The translations under genes and the position numbers were made by a program. A stretch of DNA of 64,000 bases from Nematostella vectensis (lineage: Eukaryota > Cnidaria > Anthozoa > Actiniaria > Edwardsiidae). The stretch lies in NCBI RefSeq assembly GCF_932526225.1, contig NC_064034.1:19962927-20026926 (forward strand), written 5' to 3'. The notes under the pieces were generated by a model. It did not search any database, was not told the DNA's origin, and was given only the letters and a program-made list of their open reading frames with translations. Below, in pieces: positions 9,655-21,791 of this stretch (within the stretch, counting starts at the first letter, position 1; each line of letters starts with the position of its first letter).

Positions 9655-12600
9655 TCAGACCTCACTTTTACATGAGCGACATACGTTGGAAATGGACGTG
9701 TTGATCTGAGTTAGTTTGTCTGGGTGCTTTCGGAAATAGAAGACTGTCCCACCGATGATCACTAGTATGATTACGCAAGCAATGACGATCCCAGCGATAG
9801 CAGCCTTGTTTGTGACAGTTCGTGCCACATACACACCGCCTACAAGTGAAAAAGAATGTGTTCGTAAGATCATACCTGTACGTGGCACTCAAACTAGCCT
9901 GCTAGCCGACTCTCATTGTTTGTGTGTTATTCGGAAATGTTTTATTACCCTCGGCCCAGCGCACCTCAGCCTTCGCGCGCACAGGGTTCCCAGTATTCGA
10001 AAATAAAACATTTCCGAATACCCCACAATGAGAGCCGGCTAGCAGGCTACACTCAAACTGGAAAATGAGTCAATCGGAAACCAATCCAACGGTGAAAAAT
10101 CACCCAACGGTGAACAAGCATCAGTTATATCACATCTACAAGATGTCTTCTATGAAAAATTTTGTATTGTTAAGAAGTGAAGTTGTCCAGTCGTTAAAGA
10201 AGGCCAATCACGCTACCATTTTATGCTCCCGCTCAATGCCGAATGACTCAAAGCATCTATTACCATCGGCTAATTCAAGCGAATAACCAAGATATTTTCA
10301 TTCAAATACCGTCAACTACGTATCAGACTTCATTCGTAGATTGTTACTTTTCTTGCGAATAAACCGTTGTTTTTTTATTATAAACAAAAACAAAGGAGTG
10401 GTTGATTGACATTCTTTAAGAAGCAGAGTTGATGTGTCAATGGAATAATGATACAGACAATTGTCAATCAGACTGTGAAATAGACAGGGGTCAATCAACT
10501 GCTCATACTTAATGGAATACTTCTACAAACATGCGACAATCCAACTAAAACTCAAACAGGTCCCAATTAACTTGATTGACTGCTGATACTCCATGGAATA
10601 CCAAAACAGACATGTGTCATTCAAACTTTAAATATACAGGTGTCAATCAACTTGATTGACTGCAGGTACTCTATGAAATACCAATACCAGGTGTCAATCA
10701 CAATGTGAAATAGACAGGTGTCAATCATAATCAGACTATGCTAATAGTGGTGTCATGTCACACTACAACACATCATGCCACGTCACCTTTGTCTGTCTGA
10801 AAGGAGACCACGCCCTCGTTGACACTTGCTCCCGGTACTTTGTACCACGTGCGTAAGTTTTCGCTGTCAGCGGAGCGGTACATCTCGATGTCATCCGTGA
10901 CACCACGCACGATGCCAAGCTTCACTGAGAATTTCTCGCGCGTTCGTAGAGCCTTAAGACAGAACAAGAGAGTTTTATATACTTTTTTCTTAGTACGTCT
11001 TAACCTGTGACTACAGGTTGAAGACAAAATGTCAATTTCCATCGGTTAATTCAGGCGAGTGAGATACAGATACTTTCATACACAAATTATTGAAAAAATA
11101 TGACTTCAATCATGAATGGTTATTTTGAAGTTTCCTTCGAGTGAATGTTGTATTTCTTTTGTTTCAAATGTATTGTTATTGACAAGAGCAATAGTGGCTG
11201 ATCGACAATCCTTTGACATGAAGTACGGTACTGGTGTATTGTTTGTGAAAGTCCCTAACTATCGATAACCTCAGGCCGAGGGGGATGGGGTACGTAGTCA
11301 TAGGTATCATATGGAAAAAGCATAGTATTTGAAGATTTCTTAATAAGAAATGACCCACTTTTGCCACCAAGAGGGGGGGGGGGGGGGTGCGCAGTCATAG
11401 GTATCATATGGAAAAAGCATAGTATCTGAAGATTTCTTAATAAGAAATGACCCACTTTTGCCGCCAAGAGGAGGGGGGGGGGGGGGTGCGCAGTCATAGG
11501 TATCATATGGAAAAAGCATAGTATCTGAAGATTTCTTAATAAGAAATGGCCCCCTTTTGCCGCCAAGAGGAGGGGGGGTGCGCAGTCATAGGTATCATAT
11601 GGAAAAAGCATAGTATCTGAAGATTTCTTAATAAGAAATGGCCCACTTTTGCCGCCAAGAGGAGGGGGGGTGCGCAGTCATAGGTATCATATGGAAAAAG
11701 CATAGTATCTGAAGATTTCTTAATAAGAAATGGCCCCCTTTTGCCGCCAAGAGGAGGGGGGGTGCGCAGTCATAGGTATCATATGGAAAAAGCATAGTAT
11801 CTGAAGATTTCTTAATAAGAAATGGCCCCCTTTTGCCGCCAAGAGGGCCTGCGCACCCCCTTGTGTACGCGCCTGACCCTGGTATAAGCTTGTCTTTAAG
11901 GTATAAGTTTGTGTAGTTTGTTTATGTTTTCTTGGATTAAGTGCGTATTGTTTGTTCACATGGTTCTTGTCTTATCTGAGGGCTAATCACCTAGTTGCTT
12001 GTTGTAAAAGGTATAAGTGTGTGTTGTTTGTCTTACCTGAGGGTTAATCATACCTCTTGTCTTAGAAGGTATAACAGCGGTTTTTTTGTTTATGTTTTCT
12101 TGTCTTACCCGATGGCTTGACCTTGTATAGCTTGTTGTATGAGGTAAAAGAGCGTATTGTTTGTTCTTACCTGAGGATTAATCAGTAGGAACTCACTAGC
12201 GTACTCGTCTCCCACGCCCATTTTACCGCCCTTGTCCTTCACCATGGCGTCGCCTTTGTCGGACGGCATCTTTTCCAGTTGGATATTCACCAGCTGACCG
12301 AGGGTGTTTTTCTCAAACCAAACGCCCTCACCCCTATAAAAAAGCACAAGCAAGGGTGTAACACCAAGAGATTCATGACTTTAACCAAACGCGTGGAAGA
12401 AAATATGGTTAGAAAAACTACAGACAACCTGTATCAAAGCTAGGTGACCTGCATAGTAATTGAGGTATCAGGGAATAAATAAATTACACAAGGTTGAAAT
12501 TGTGTTTTATGCGCCTCTGTGAAAATATTGTGGTTTCGCGACTGACGAAAGTTGTGTTACCAGGCCAGAACGCGTGAGTGACCTAGTGGACGACTTACAC

Positions 12601-15600
12601 CTCAAACTCTGTCGTACTGTGGTATAATATAATTAGAAATAGTATAACAAGAAAGCTACAGACGCTGTAGGTAACTAGGTGGTCTGCGTAGACGGGTTGG
12701 AATCATTGGAATCAGTCGAACGAAGGGCTATGATGCTCGAAACGTCAACGAAACTACCCTGTTTTTAGACAGGCGTAAATCATACTTCGACCATTGTGTT
12801 GATTCATTTCCCCTTACCGCACATGATGCCTAACCTTGCCGCGGGTTTTCATAATCGTGTTGCATAATGCTGCTCGTTGTTAGTAGATATTGTAGGGCTG
12901 ATTACACGTCCACGGCATTGTTTGTCTACTTAGTACTGGTGTTTTCTTATGACTGGTGCTACGTTTACGCGACAATGCTATAGTATACATGGATGGTGCA
13001 TGGTAGTTCAGGCTTTGTACCCTAAGTAAGGGGACCAGGGTTTAAACCAAGGTCAGGTCAACTTGGTTAGTTATAAAAACCTGGGCCGGGTTCCTAGAAA
13101 GCGTGTTAACGCTGACCCAGGGATGAACGCTCTTTTTATCCAATCAAATGTCAAGATAGCCGTATTTATCCCTGGGTTAGCGCTAGCCTGCTTTCTAGGA
13201 ACCGGCCCCTGGCTCTCGTCTTCTCCAATAAGGGTGTTAAGCATGAGGCCCTGTTTTCACAACTATCACAAGCTAAATATATTGACACATTGATAAAGGT
13301 ATTTGTATTTTATAGTATACATGGATGAGACGTCGTGAAGGACTTACTCTCCAAACTCTATCGCACCACCCATCACGCCTATCTTTTTGCCGTAGACGGC
13401 ACTATCACCGATGACAATGCGTCCCTTCTGGCTGCGGTTGGAGAAGTTGTTATTGCGTGAGCACATGTAGTGATAGGTCCCTGTTCCCGTAACCTTGCGC
13501 GGGCCCAGGTCAAAATACGTCCCTGCATCATCCAGCTCCGACATCTCGCCTCGGAACTGAGCTGAAGAAAACACAAAAAAAGTTTAAGAAATACTAACTG
13601 AAACTTAATGGAAAGATAAGAGATCCAGAATAATTGACAATACATTCAATTTGCCTTCGCACTTGCCTTCGTAATATAAGTTATTCGCATCAGGAATAAA
13701 ATAATTTTGGAAAGCGATGTCACGAATGCACACGATGGTTAACCAGTTATTGTTGTTGTCCAATTACATGCGGACCGTGTTCAACATAGTGAGGTTTTTT
13801 ATCAGAGCCACACCCCCGAAGTACGAGATAGATAGACTGCAGAATTGGGATCGTAACTTCTGGTCCCGTTAGAGAAAAGCCGCGGAGCAACACGTAGCCC
13901 TCTAAGCTAATCTTTGGAATACCCTGCCACATAATTTCGTTTCGTTCTTTAGAAATTTAGGTGTAAAGTTCTTTTGTAAAACAATTGTTGTAGTTTATTG
14001 TGAAGTTGCTCCCTTATTTAACCCACGTGCAAACAGCGCTAACATTGGCAAGCACTTGCTCTCTAAAAACTTCTTAAGACCCGTGCTAACAGCGCTAACA
14101 TTGGCAAGCACTTGCTCTCTAAAAACTTCTTAAGACCCGTGCAAACAGCGCTAACATTGGCAAGCACTTGCTCTCCAAACACTTCTTAAGACCCGTGCAA
14201 ACAGCGCTAACATTGGCAAGCACTTGCTCTCTAAACACTTCTTAAGACCCGTGCAAACAGCGCTAACATTGGCAGCACTTGCTCTCTAAACACTTCTTAA
14301 GACCCGTGCAAACAGCGCTAACATTGGCAAGCACTTGCTCTCCAAACACTTCTTAAGACCCGTGCAAACAGCGCTAACATTGGCAAGCACTTGCTCTCTA
14401 AACACTTCTTAAGATCCGTGCAAACAGCGCTAACATTGGCAAGCACTTGCTCTCTAAACACTTCTTAAGACCCGTGCTAACAGCGCTAACATTGGCAAGC
14501 ACTTGCTCTCCAAACACTTCTTAAGACCCGTGCAAACAGCGCTAACATTGGCAAGCACTTGCTCTCCAAACACTTCTTAAGACCCGTGCAAACAGCGCTA
14601 ACATTGGCAAGCACTTGCTCTCTAAACACTTCTTAAGACCCGTGCAAACAAAGCCAGCACTGGCAAGCACTTGCAGCCCTTTCGTGAACATTACTAAAGC
14701 CACGTGCTAATAGCGCCAACATTGGCATAAGCACTTGCAGCTGTCTAAACGTTACATTGGCAAGAATTGCTGGCGCCGCTCGCTCGCTGTCTACAACACA
14801 AAGTGAATGTTGGCGAGCTACGTCTCAGTACCTAACATCATGGTGTGCAAACAGCGCCCGAATTTCTGGGCCAGCGTCTCACCAGTTTGCAACAAGAAGC
14901 TTTAATATCGATACAAACACAAATAACCGACAACTCCTGTATACCAGTATTAAGCGTTGCGAGGCTCGTCAAATCGTCTCGTTCCAGCCCAAGGAAGGTT
15001 GCCTTCTTGAAGTGTTCGGGGTAGTTCCCACCCCACTGGCCATGCACGGTCTCTGGTTTCTCTCGACCCTCTGGGTATCGCTGCTTCTCAAGGACCAGTA
15101 CATTTGAGCGATCTGTGCCAGCACTGCCCTGGCCATCGTTGTTGTTGGGGTTGGTGTTCGAGCCAGTCCACCTAAAGGCAATCAGAGATGTATTGTCAAG
15201 AATCACAGGTGGACCAGGGTGCTAGTGCGTCAGCGTATGGGGCCTCTCACCACAGGTGGCCCAGTACGTTAGGGCTTCAGCGTATGGGGCCTCTCGCCAC
15301 AGGTGGCCCAGTGTGTTAGTGAGTCAGTATATGTGGCCTCTATCACCTCTGTTAAAACGGGTCCTATTGTCGGTCGAGACATGGATAGTATATTTCTTGG
15401 CTCTAAGTTTGACTTGTTAAAGGTATGTGAGCTTACTAGAAACTTGTGTTCCTGAGTCCCAACATGGAAATTCTTTATGAGGATCTTAAATGGGAAGCGC
15501 TTCTAAACTATGTAAAAGGCGCTTTACATATGTTTGTATCTATTTATTTTTTTATTTTTTATTTTTTATCTATTAACAAGTATAAATATTTAACTAGCAA

Positions 15601-18600
15601 TCTTATACTAACTGAAAGTGGACGTAGTCGCCGTTTCTCATCAGAACAGTGTTAGGAGTGAAGTCGTACTCGACAGCAGGGTAGACCTGCACGATATTCC
15701 CACGTTTGCCCCGCACATTCACATTATGGATGTTCTTCCCCTTCAGGTTTCCAGGACGACGCCGGACAGCAAATGTGTGAGATCTGTGAATAACAGAACA
15801 GCAAACGTATGAGATCTGTGAATAACAGAACAGCAAACGTGTGAGATCTGTAAATAACAGAACAGCAAATGTGTGAGATCTGTGAAAAACAGAACAGAAA
15901 ATGTGTGAGATCTGTGAATAACAGAACAGCAAATGTGTGAGATCTGTGAATAACAGAACAGCAAATGTGTGAGATCTGTGAATAACAGAACAGCAAATGT
16001 GTGAGATCTGTGAATAACAGAACAGCAAATGTGTAAGATCTGTGAATAACAGAACAGCAAATAAGTGAGATCTGTGTATAACAGGACAGCAAACGTGTGA
16101 GATCTGTGAATAACAGAACAGCAAATGTGTGAGATCTGTGAATAACAGAACAGCAAACGTGTGAGATCTGTGAATATAATAATTCGACATGAGTAAGTGC
16201 ATTTAGAGAGATCTTGTCAGCCACACCTTTGTTAGTGATTCCATTCAAAATTAAAAGACAAACTATTACTTATACGTTATTTTACCAATTTCGGTCGAAA
16301 ATATCGCAAACCTTCCCCAAATCAGCCAGTAAAAAAGGACCTGTGTGGTCAAGTTAATATTCAAGATTCATGCAAAAATTACTGTTAGTGCAACCGAAAG
16401 TACGGCACATCGATCAACCACCCTTTTGTTTTTGTAATTGAAAATACAACGGTTTATTTGCAAAAAAAAAACAACTTCAAAATACTGTAACAAAACATAA
16501 ATGAAGTCTGATACGTTTTTGATGAAATGTGGTTGAAATAAATAGGTAATTTGCTTGAATTATCGGATGGAAATGGATGCTTTGTGTGACTCAGCAATGT
16601 GTGGGAGTGGAAAATGGCGGCATGATTGGTCGGCATACCTGTCTTGAAACACTCTGCCAAGCTGGTTGGTGTTGATAGCGAGTTGAAGGTTGAATATCTT
16701 GCCGGCTTCACCAGGGAACATACTAACCACAGGGTTCTGTTTGTAGATGTATCCACGCTCTGCAGCAGCCTGTGAATCAAGACCAAACTTCTCTCCAACG
16801 TCAAGGAGGGATCCAGGCGTTTTGGGCTTTAGGGGCTGATTCAGAGAGGAATTCACTTTTGCATCCCAGCCATTGAACTCACCCGTAGAGATGTTGTACC
16901 TGAAACATTGGGCAAAATTTAGTCTTTGTCTAGACATGTACCTTAAATAAAAGCTTATGCTTAATCTAGACATACCTCAAATACATAGGTTTAGACATGC
17001 CTCCAAATAAAAACATGAGGTAGGTTAAGACATGCATCCTAGGCTTAGTTTAAATTTGCCTCCAAATAAAAACACAGGCTAGGTTTCAGACATGCCTTTA
17101 AAATCACTATAAAGTTCTAGAAAATTTCCATTTCCAAACATAGGAACTTTTCTCTTAGAATCCATACCCTCCTGAATTCTCAATTTACTTTGTGGATGTA
17201 TTCTTTTATTTCTGGTACACATTGATAAAACATTTCTAAACACATGAGCCTAGTATGCTGACAGGAAATGTGGCACAGATCTATTAAAATTTAAAGACCT
17301 CTTAGCATGGAATGGCAAGAGTTTTTGTATGCTGTTGATGAAATACGGAAGAAACCGTTAGAAATTTAGAAAAAGCCTTGAAACAACTAGTGTTATGGCT
17401 GTCATCTAAATAATGCCCTTAGAAAACCCACAAAGTCTTTAGATGATGACCTTTCACCTCACCTGATTCTCAAGACGCACTGTTCATGGTTTAGGTCAGG
17501 CAGAGTCCAATTGTAGGTATTGGCGTAGCCTCCAATACCATTACCAAGGTGATTGTCACGTGACCAGTCAGTCTCTCGGCAGTCTGGTGGAGGTAGGTCA
17601 TGGGAGGGGAACTGTTTCCAAGTTGCACGGGTACCATTTGGTGAATTTTGGGGATAGCGGAATGCCTGAAAGAAGCATGACAGGGGTCTTCTTAATAACC
17701 TAATAACCTTTCCTTAGTTTGGCTAGTGCATCAGAGTCTCTTCATGCCCAATGGGGTAGCTACTAAGATTAGGCAACATAAATTGACCAGTTTTTATAAG
17801 TAAACACAGAGAGCGCATTGAAAAACAAGCTAATTTAAAAGGGATTTTGTTGTTTAATTTTCAGAATTTAAACTTACAAATTATCTTCCTCATGCCCTTG
17901 CGAATCTCATCAATTTGCCAATTTACCTTACATTCATCCTCAGTACTGGGTATGATGTAGTTTCGCCAGCGGCTGGAGCTTATATACTCTTCAGGCACCT
18001 CACATGCATAACGCCCCTTAATATTCTCACTTTCACTTTGATAGAGCTTGCAGCGCTCTGGGTTATTGGTTAAAACAGCAATGTCCTGGAAAACAGAAAA
18101 GATCATTAGCTGGAACAAAATGATGCTAAGCATGCAAATGCCTGGAAAATGTTAAACATTGGGGAAACTATGAGTAGTATGAGGTTTACCTGTATTCTAT
18201 ATTGAATTCTGAAATATCAGGCATGTGCCTTCGGTGGAGGAGGGAGAGTAGGGTTCCTCCCTGCTCATGCCCCAAGACGAGAAATATTGTGATTAAATTG
18301 ATTAATAAAATTTGATTCTGTTATCGCCTTTACCAGTAGGTTAAAGGGGCAGCGTCATGGTACTGTGCATGTCTGGAGTCAGTGTTTATTGTAGGCTTTT
18401 AATTGTCTACAAACAGTTGAACTTTAAGCTGTCAATGCCTTGTCAAAATGATATGCAATATTTTATTAAAAACTATGTTATTGACAGTTTGTGGTCATTT
18501 TCTTTGAATTTGAATAAACTTCAATGAATATGCTAAACTTCAATTATAAGCTTCTCCCCCATGTACCAAAGGCTTATAAGTCAATATTAGAATTATTTGA

Positions 18601-21357
18601 CTGAAATTCATTGTGTCCGGCCTGGAAAGCTATTGCAAAGCTCTTACCATGACACTGCCTCGTTTAGGGGTGTAATCGAAATGATGAGGTTCAAGAATTG
18701 CTTGTGGCATAAGATTTTTTTTTTACTTTTTTGAGGCTAGTGAATAACTGAGAAACACCCCTGAATTTAAGAGATGTATATAATCACCTTCCAAGGAGTA
18801 GGGTGCCAGTAAGGGTAATGGTCTCGCTCCTCGGGGCACTCATAGCCACGCCTAGTCCCTCCTGGGTTCTGGCGAGTGTACTTGGCAGAATTACCTCTCA
18901 ATTTCTGTAACAAAAGATACAAGGTGATGGGAAACTATCCCTTAAATCAACAAGAAAATGGCCAACGTTAAAACAATGTGGTAAACTTCTAACAACCCAA
19001 AAAACTGATGAGACCACTCCTGTGCAGATCAGCAAGTTATTCTAAAGCTTATCTGTGGTCTTTGTGATGTATACCATTTTAATGCTATTTAAAAAAGATA
19101 TCATACCTGATCAGCAGTGAACAAGCCCTTGTTCCTATTCCTGTACTTGCAGTTAGTGTAGTACTCATAGTTCTCATGCATCCCAAACCTGCATTGATGA
19201 CAACAGATCAGAGTCATGATCATGCTATACAAATAGCTCAAAAGACTGCAAAACTACACTAAGAAATAATTCAAAGTTGAAATGTTATTTTATGCCTCGG
19301 TAAAACAGAGTATTTTTCCTTTATTGTTTAACTGTTGGCCATTTTTTTTTTGTTCTGATGAAAGCCTAACACTTGAAACATCAGTGAAACCCTCTGTTTT
19401 CACAGAGACATAAAACATACCATTTCAATGTTGATTCATTTCTATCAAGTATTCTAAACTACTGATTGAAGCATTAATAAAGAAAACAAGAATTACCTTT
19501 TATCAGTGTTGCAGTCAAAGTTTTGGCAAAGAATAGGATTTTCTGGTACTGTTCTAAAATTAAAATCATGAGTAGCATCATAGTTGTCAATTATTCATTA
19601 TTAACAAAATTATGAAATATAAAAGACTTTCAAATTGAAACGTTCATAACCAGTTCGTTTTAAGAGTTAATAATGACCACTTGACAGAAGAACTTCAAGA
19701 AATGAGGGTACAATGTAATTTTAGTATAATGGACTCCTTGTTGTGTCATATATCTAACAAAGTATCACCAGTAATGGGTACAATGTAACTGTAACATGTA
19801 TAGTTTATGGGAATACATACTGCGTTGTGACACCATCTCTAACATTCTCCCCACACATGTACTGCATGACCATCTCACAATGGTTGTTAGGATCACCGCA
19901 TGAGTGCTGGTTGGTCCTGTGAAAAGCAAACAAACGCATGACAAGACTATACGCTTTCAGGTAAGAAAATTGCATGGATGCTGGGGAAAAAGACGGGGGG
20001 GGGGGGGGGGGGTGAATTTTTGAGGGTAGGTTGCTTGGATGTCTTACCTATTTGCTGGGAAATCACACCTGTAATTTGACATGTCTTGTACATATCTGTA
20101 ATTCTAATTTTATTATATCATCCATGTGTGAAAGGGAGAAAGGCAAATATTCAGACTTAAAACATCTATGCTCCACCCTAAAACACCTCTTTTATACCTC
20201 CCACAGCAAATCATGCCTATACTCGCCTTCTGCCCTTCTCTGTGTTGGACCAATAATACCCCTATAATACACCTACAGCGAATCCTGTCTGTACACCTAT
20301 TGTCTCTGTTTTTGGCATATAATGCAATACATCCACACTTAATCCAAGCTATAAACCGTTTCTGCCTTAGTGTGGTAAAATGGCAAGTACCTACCATTCA
20401 ATAGATAGAGCCGAACCCTCGTAATAGTACAGGCTCCCTACATTGTAGCCACCTCTGTTGTTATTCTGAGAGTCAAACATTCTGAAAAAAAAATAATGAA
20501 AAGTAAGAAGACACTTTGAGAAAACACTTTTTTTTAACAAAACAACTCGAATCGTCCAGGTGCAATACCTGTTGGCATTATTTCTTGCTCTTCCACTCTC
20601 ATCTAACCTGTTGTTACTGCCTCTGGAATGAAAAAACACATTTAAATGTGATAATAAGAAATATACAATAAATCCTAGTTAATAAATATTACATACTTAC
20701 ATATTTTTTAATGGTTACGACTGATAACTAAACCTGGTTGAAATAGATATAGAATCATAGACTGTTCTGTTATGGTTAATCTATAATTAAATGTTGATAC
20801 TATATATGGATGACAGGAAACAATGTCCACTTGTTAATAATGATAATGCAGAGATTATCACACACCCAACGTATGACATCATTCGTATTCTCTATTTTAC
20901 CTTTTTATCCGTATGGGGAAAAGAAGACTAAATATGACTAAGCAGTAAAGACTTACCTAGTAATAATTACATAGACTTTATTTACTTTATTTATCAACTA
21001 AAATTAAGTAAAACAAAAGATAACCAAACTTTCTATGACTTCTTGCATCGCTTCCGGTATGCGGCTGTTCGATTCAAATATTTTGAGCTCACGACATTTG
21101 CAAAATGTGTGCACTTTATAGGAAATAAACCCTTCTCTAGAGAAGCATACAAATATTTCATAAGCTCCTAGAATTAAAAGCACGATAGAAAAGGAGTCGT
21201 GACAATTGTAAGTAAATATTGAAACATGTTTGTTTCTCAACTTTCGATTATCGAATCGGAGTTCGAGAGAAGCGAAAGCTTACCTAGGATTGTGCATGTA
21301 AATGTCCCCACTGACAAATACCACAAGCAAGCATGCTGCTAACAAACTCGGTAGCAT
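9655..21357 (-). CDS. DD3-3: DD3-3-like secreted/type I membrane protein, 16 exons, complete
   Basis: Exons: 21284-21357, 20569-20622, 20395-20481, 19821-19916, 19497-19553, 19107-19188, 18788-18904, 17927-18085, 17463-17665, 16639-16899, 15613-15783, 14945-15171, 13348-13561, 12171-12333, 10787-10952, 9655-9839. All junctions are GT-AG, phases agree, and the sum (2316 bp) gives 771 residues. The start [17 protein letters not shown] is a signal peptide followed by [16 protein letters not shown], the hallmark of DD3-3 proteins, first named in Dictyostelium; their function is unknown to me. Cys-rich ectodomain segments follow ([34 protein letters not shown]). Exon 13 has [16 protein letters not shown], which might be a metal-binding loop. 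Exon 16 has a membrane helix ([17 protein letters not shown]) and a short basic tail. Introns hold four minisatellites, two of them seeded on exons 11 and 14. Confidence 0.9.
9895..10049. mobile_element. Foldback (MITE-like) element
   Basis: The left arm TAGCCTGCTAGCCGACTCTC is answered by GAGAGCCGGCTAGCAGGCTA at the right end, and the inner arms (TTCGGAAATGTTTTATT / AATAAAACATTTCCGAA) continue the pairing. The loop is about 50 bp. No coding capacity. It sits in the last intron of the DD3-3-like gene. Confidence 0.75.
10380..10745. repeat. Degenerate repeats with GGTGTCAATCA core
   Basis: Irregularly spaced copies of CAGGTGTCAATCAACTTGA-like sequence and its variants occur about seven times. 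They are too diverged to define a period. Located in intron 15 of the DD3-3-like gene. Confidence 0.45.
11266..11850. repeat. About 90-bp minisatellite with variable G-runs (about 7 units)
   Basis: Each unit carries GGTATCATATGGAAAAAGCA, a small palindrome (ATTTCTTAATAAGAAAT) and a run of 7 to 16 G. Most length variation between units comes from the G-run. It lies in intron 14 of the DD3-3-like gene with no exon boundary inside. Confidence 0.9.
11950..12185. repeat. About 66-bp degenerate repeat of the DD3-3 exon 14 splice donor
   Basis: On the minus strand exon 14 ends TGATTAATCCTCAG and then GTAAGA. Close copies of this junction recur downstream in intron 14: TGATTAACCCTCAG then GTAAGAC near 12036, GATTAGCCCTCAG then ATAAGAC near 11970, and a poorer one near 12108. 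Flanking segments (AAACAATACGC, ACAACAAGC) repeat too. It is an old, decayed tandem array seeded on a 5' splice site. Confidence 0.7.
12510..13708. repeat. Right copy of the tandem segmental duplication
   Basis: Partner of 1-1207. It contains functional exon 13 of the DD3-3-like gene, the foldback element (13079-13215) and flanking introns. Similarity ends abruptly after 13708, where the left copy switches at 1208 to unrelated sequence. Confidence 0.85.
13079..13215. mobile_element. Foldback (MITE-like) element, right copy
   Basis: Same structure and near-identical sequence as 578-714. It lies in intron 13 of the DD3-3-like gene. Confidence 0.65.
14030..14700. repeat. 56-bp minisatellite (about 12 units)
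   Basis: Units contain GACCCGTGCAAACAGCGCTA and CATTGGCAAGCACTTGCTCT. They are highly homogeneous in the middle, with more diverged units at the right edge (14640-14760). Located in intron 12 of the DD3-3-like gene; no exon sequence is included in the unit. Confidence 0.92.
15770..16178. repeat. 32-bp minisatellite made of the DD3-3 exon 11 splice acceptor (about 12-13 units)
   Basis: On the minus strand each unit reads TTTGCTGTTCTGTTATTCAC then AG, then ATCTCACACA; that is a pyrimidine-rich tract, an AG acceptor and the first bases of exon 11. The copy nearest the gene (acceptor at 15784) continues into real exon 11. The upstream copies fill the end of intron 10. No unit contains a stop in any minus-strand frame, so three overlapping artificial frames span the array. 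Confidence 0.9.
18346..18661. mobile_element. MITE family A, copy 1
   Basis: Terminal inverted repeats GGGGCAGCGTCATGGTA and TACCATGACACTGCCTC flank about 280 bp of non-coding sequence. A shorter relative lies at 28971-29246. It is in intron 7 of the DD3-3-like gene. Target-site duplications are not clear. Confidence 0.7.
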
Positions 21358-21791
21358 TTTACAGATATATGGAAGACAAAAGTAGATGAATGGCCCCTGA
21401 GAAGTGGGGATGAACGGAGATGTCGGCGAATAACCTGAAACTAGCAACGGAAGAAGTACACAGGCAGCCCAGGTTGACTAGATATTGCCATATATGGTAA
21501 ACTTAAACGGTTTCAATTGTCTTTTATCCGTAGCGTCAAAAAAGGTAAATTTAACAAAGTAGGTGGCTACTCCTACTTATTTCTTCTCTGTGGCGCTTCA
21601 TTTAATTCATTGCACGTTACTCTTTTTTTTTAATTTTTCCCGCCTTCCCTTTCCCGCCAAAAAAGCGCGCGCGGGATGAAGAGAGAGCAGCGCGCATTCA
21701 AAATTTACCTCTGATTTAACTTACCTGAAAAGAAAATTATTTGTGAGGATTTGAATTAAAAATTCAACTCGCTGAATTATTTTTTTGCCTC
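21358..21791. promoter_or_regulatory. Shared upstream region between two divergent genes
   Basis: Only 434 bp separate the start codon of the DD3-3-like gene (minus, 21357) from that of the REDIC1-like gene (plus, 21792). This suggests a bidirectional promoter, although 5' non-coding exons cannot be excluded. The stretch contains a GC-rich patch (GCGCGCGCGGG near 21665) and no clear TATA box. Confidence 0.5.

Noticed and set aside
17861-17926. Extension of DD3-3 exon 8 beyond 17927 (open to about 17861)
   Set aside because: The GTAAAT donor at 17926 joins in phase 0 to exon 9, while the later GTAAGT would shift the frame.
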